Assembly: GCA_017882405.1 (NCBI GenBank)
Contig: JADGPO010000157.1
Coordinates: 1 to 7,404 of the forward strand
DNA length: 7,404 bases
Reading direction: 5' to 3'
Source: Solirubrobacteraceae bacterium
GTDB lineage: Bacteria; Actinomycetota; Thermoleophilia; Solirubrobacterales; Solirubrobacteraceae
The notes under the pieces were generated by a model, which was not told the DNA's origin, ran no database searches, and saw only the letters and a list, made by a program, of their open reading frames with translations. Made by a program: the position numbers and the translations under genes. How positions within the stretch are numbered: the first letter of the stretch is position 1; each line of letters begins with the position of its first letter. Shown here in pieces: positions 6,134 to 7,404 of this stretch.

Positions 6134-6832
6134 TTAGCCGTCCTTGCGCAAACCGTCGAAAATTGTCAGGTCCGGCTCATACGGACCTGATGGTGTCCAG
6201 TCCGGCTGACCCGAGCCGGAAACGGCGGCGGTGAAGCCAGCGGGAACGACCAGGGAATGCACTGACCATCCAGACACTCTGACCGGCCGGTCGTCTCCAG
6301 CCCACACCTTCACCGTGGCCGGCGGCACGGATAGCCCTGCACCTGTCGCCTTCAGGTAGGCCTCCTTTCGCGCCCAGCAAGCGAACAGCCCCGTCCGGCG
6401 GTGCTCAACCGGTCGCGTGTTCAGCGCGCGCTGCTCGGACGCCGAGAGGAACCTCGCCGCGAAGCCCTCAACGTCCGTCGAAGGACTGATCGCCTCGACG
6501 TCCACCCCCACCTCCATGCACCGGCTGCAGGCCACCAATGCCAGGCCCTCGCTGCGCGACGTGCTGAAGCGCAATCCGACGTCATCTCCGTCCAGGCGTG
6601 GCTTGCCACGTTCGTCGACCACGATCGTCAGTGCGCCGGGATCGCAGCCCAGCTGCGCGGCCACCAGGTGCCGCCGCCAGCCCCGGGCGGTCAGCCAGCG
6701 CCGGCGATCCAGCGGGTCCTGCCGTTGCTCTGCCTCACGCCGCTCGGCCTCTGGCAGGCAGGCAGCGAGCTCGAGCCGGGCCGACTCGGGCAGGTCCAAG
6801 GGACAGGACCAAACGATGACCGCAACATCCAT
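6134..6832 (-). CDS. Sfp-type 4'-phosphopantetheinyl transferase
   Basis: At 232 residues this fits the Sfp/Gsp family (about 220-250). It moves the phosphopantetheine arm of CoA onto the conserved Ser of carrier domains, here presumably Ser544 of the A-PCP protein. Visible motifs are GVDVE (109-113, magnesium ligands D111 and E113), FLSASEQ (128-134) and WARKEAYLKATG (153-164, with E157 and K161). The usual SHS before the GVD motif reads SRS (92-94), replacing a His that contacts CoA in Sfp. The start MDVAVIVW at 6832 gives a normal N-terminus. The frame stays open upstream to 7330, but that extension is antisense to a tRNA gene and the terminator, so it is not coding. The ribosome site is weak. 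It is the first gene of the presumed operon, 61 bases ahead of the A-PCP gene; its own promoter must lie in 6833-6922. Confidence 0.9.
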   Translation of the reverse strand: MDVAVIVWSCPLDLPESARLELAACLPEAERREAEQRQDPLDRRRWLTARGWRRHLVAAQLGCDPGALTIVVDERGKPRLDGDDVGLRFSTSRSEGLALVACSRCMEVGVDVEAISPSTDVEGFAARFLSASEQRALNTRPVEHRRTGLFACWARKEAYLKATGAGLSVPPATVKVWAGDDRPVRVSGWSVHSLVVPAGFTAAVSGSGQPDWTPSGPYEPDLTIFDGLRKDG

Positions 6833-6922
6833 GAGGCTCGGGAGCACAGGCGTGGCGAGGAGCGTACCGGCGATCCGGTGCCCGGAGGAGCGCGCAGGCC
6901 CAGGGCTATACTGCGCCGACGC
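6833..6922. promoter_or_regulatory. Divergent intergenic region between transferase and tRNA-Gly
   Basis: These 90 bases separate the 5' ends of the minus-strand operon and the plus-strand tRNA gene, so both promoters should lie here. On the plus strand TATACT at 6907-6912 is a good -10 box, placed to start transcription a few bases before the tRNA; no clear -35 matches. On the minus strand TACGCT (complement of 6862-6867) fits the loose actinobacterial TANNNT pattern, also without a recognisable -35. The tRNA -10 is the more credible of the two. Confidence 0.4.
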
Positions 6923-6996
6923 GCGGCTGTAGCTCAGTTGGCTAGAGCGTCTGCTTGCCATGCAGAAGGTCGAGGGTTCGAGTCCCTCCAGCCGCT
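6923..6996 (+). tRNA. tRNA-Gly (anticodon GCC)
   Basis: A complete 74-base cloverleaf. Acceptor GCGGCTG (6923-6929) pairs perfectly with CAGCCGC (6989-6995). The D-arm is GCTC/GAGC (6932-6935 with 6945-6948). The anticodon stem TCTGC/GCAGA (6950-6954 with 6962-6966) encloses the loop TTGCCAT, with anticodon GCC at 6957-6959. The T-arm GAGGG/CCCTC (6972-6976 with 6984-6988) has loop TTCGAGT, and T6996 is the discriminator, as expected for bacterial glycine tRNAs. CCA is not encoded. An integrase gene end lies about 260 bases beyond, suggesting that the 3' end of this tRNA is an integration site. Confidence 0.95.
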
Positions 6997-7000
6997 TCCT

Positions 7001-7028
7001 AAAAAGCCCCGGTAATCCGGGGTTTTTT
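7001..7028 (+). terminator. Rho-independent terminator after tRNA-Gly, probably bidirectional
   Basis: CCCCGG (7007-7012) pairs with CCGGGG (7017-7022) around a TAAT loop, followed by six T residues (7023-7028). The stem is preceded by AAAAAG, so on the minus strand it is followed by CTTTTT. It can therefore also stop transcripts coming from the integrase side before they run antisense through the tRNA and into the transferase gene. Confidence 0.9.
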
Positions 7029-7078
7029 GTTGCCCACTGACAGCTCGGGATGAACCAGACCGGCCATTTCCAGCGCTT

Positions 7079-7195
7079 GGTTCCGGATTGGTTCCGGAAA
7101 CTCATGGTCCCACGCGCCCCTTGCTTGCGTCTTCTGCCCCCGATGAGCGGCGCTGCTGCTGTCTCGACGAGTCTGTTCCGGATTGTTCCCGAAAC
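7079..7195. repeat. Imperfect direct repeats between tRNA-Gly and integrase
   Basis: GTTCCGGATTG-GTTCC-G-GAAAC occurs at 7080-7101 and, with small differences, at 7175-7195. Each copy contains two GTTCC half-units. They lie in the roughly 225-base non-coding gap (7029-7253) between the terminator and the integrase stop codon, where an attachment site with arm-type integrase binding sites would be expected. Assignment as arm sites is inference. The rest of this gap shows no gene I can support. Confidence 0.55.
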
Positions 7196-7253
7196 CCCCC
7201 GGCGGCAAAGTCCCTGTCGTCTGCCGACGTCCCTCCGATCGGGGGTCGACCAT

Positions 7254-7404
7254 TCAAGTTTTTTCGTAGACGTCGGCGGCTCGCGCTTCGCCGTTGTAGA
7301 TCGCGCGAGCCTCGGCCAGCGTGCACCCAAGTGTCTGCTCGAGGATCTCGACGGCGCCCTTGCCCATGTTGAGCACCTGCTGGTAGACGGCGAGCGTGAG
7401 CGTC
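7254..7404 (-). CDS. Tyrosine-type integrase, C-terminal end (partial)
   Basis: The frame enters from the right edge and ends with TGA at 7254-7256, giving 49 visible residues. The start TLTLAVYQQVLNM matches the end of tyrosine recombinases, where the catalytic Tyr sits in TLxxYxxV; that Tyr is codon 7383-7385. A charged helical tail follows (KGAVEILEQTLG and AEARAIYNGE) and the protein closes with VYEKT. The preceding Arg, His and Arg catalytic residues lie outside the window. The gene points toward the 3' end of tRNA-Gly, with its stop about 260 bases away, the arrangement seen in actinobacterial integrative elements and prophages whose attachment site follows the integrase gene. The element would then extend to the right, beyond this window. 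Confidence 0.7.
   Translation of the reverse strand, partial: TLTLAVYQQVLNMGKGAVEILEQTLGCTLAEARAIYNGEARAADVYEKT

Noticed and set aside
6833..7330. N-terminal extension of the transferase frame to 7330
   Set aside because: The extension runs antisense through the terminator and the tRNA-Gly gene, giving the familiar false peptide GLEPSTFCMASRRSSQLSYS. The domain itself begins at 6832.
1..7404. CRISPR array or riboswitch
   Set aside because: No regularly spaced repeats and no recognisable riboswitch core were found on either strand.

Overview
The window is GC-rich with long spurious open frames on both strands, which suggests a high-GC actinobacterium; I cannot name the genus from sequence alone. 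Its core is a compact, one-directional (minus strand) block: an Sfp-type phosphopantetheinyl transferase (6134-6832), an adenylation-carrier (A-PCP) NRPS protein (4288-6072), a cytochrome P450 (3029-4288) and a condensation-adenylation (C-A) protein whose A domain is degenerate and stops early (603-3023). Joins are tight: 61 bp between the first two genes, a 1-base TAGTG overlap between the NRPS protein and the P450, and 5 bases (or a GTGA overlap) between the P450 and the C-A gene. A single operon is the simplest reading.

The genes suggest a pathway. The transferase would arm the carrier domain. The A domain would load an amino acid; its ten specificity positions read D-A-W-F-L-G-N-V-V-K, the classical leucine code. 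The P450 next to a stand-alone A-PCP protein resembles the NovH/NovI and NikP1/NikQ arrangements, in which a carrier-bound amino acid is hydroxylated, often at the beta carbon. The C domain has an intact HHxxxDG motif and could then transfer the residue. The second A domain has lost its ATP-binding loop and ends at motif A7 with no carrier domain, so this is either a decayed two-module NRPS or a small system using C as a transfer catalyst. No thioesterase, MbtH protein or transporter is in view.

The block lies between two mobile-element signatures. On the right, an intact tRNA-Gly(GCC) gene (6923-6996) with a rho-independent terminator is followed by two imperfect direct repeats and the C-terminal end of a tyrosine integrase pointing toward the tRNA (7254-7404): the usual layout of an element integrated at a tRNA 3' end. 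On the left, 541-578 looks like the T-arm and acceptor end of another tRNA with no 5' half, directly beside the point where the second A domain is cut off.

Positions 1-600 hold mostly remnants: a 29-residue C-terminal tail possibly from a transposase (2-91), a coding-like stretch without a normal start (130-225), a 41-codon small ORF (230-355), an 11-bp tandem repeat, a hairpin that could end the minus-strand operon, and the tRNA fragment. The intergenic region 6833-6922 separates the transferase from the divergent tRNA gene.
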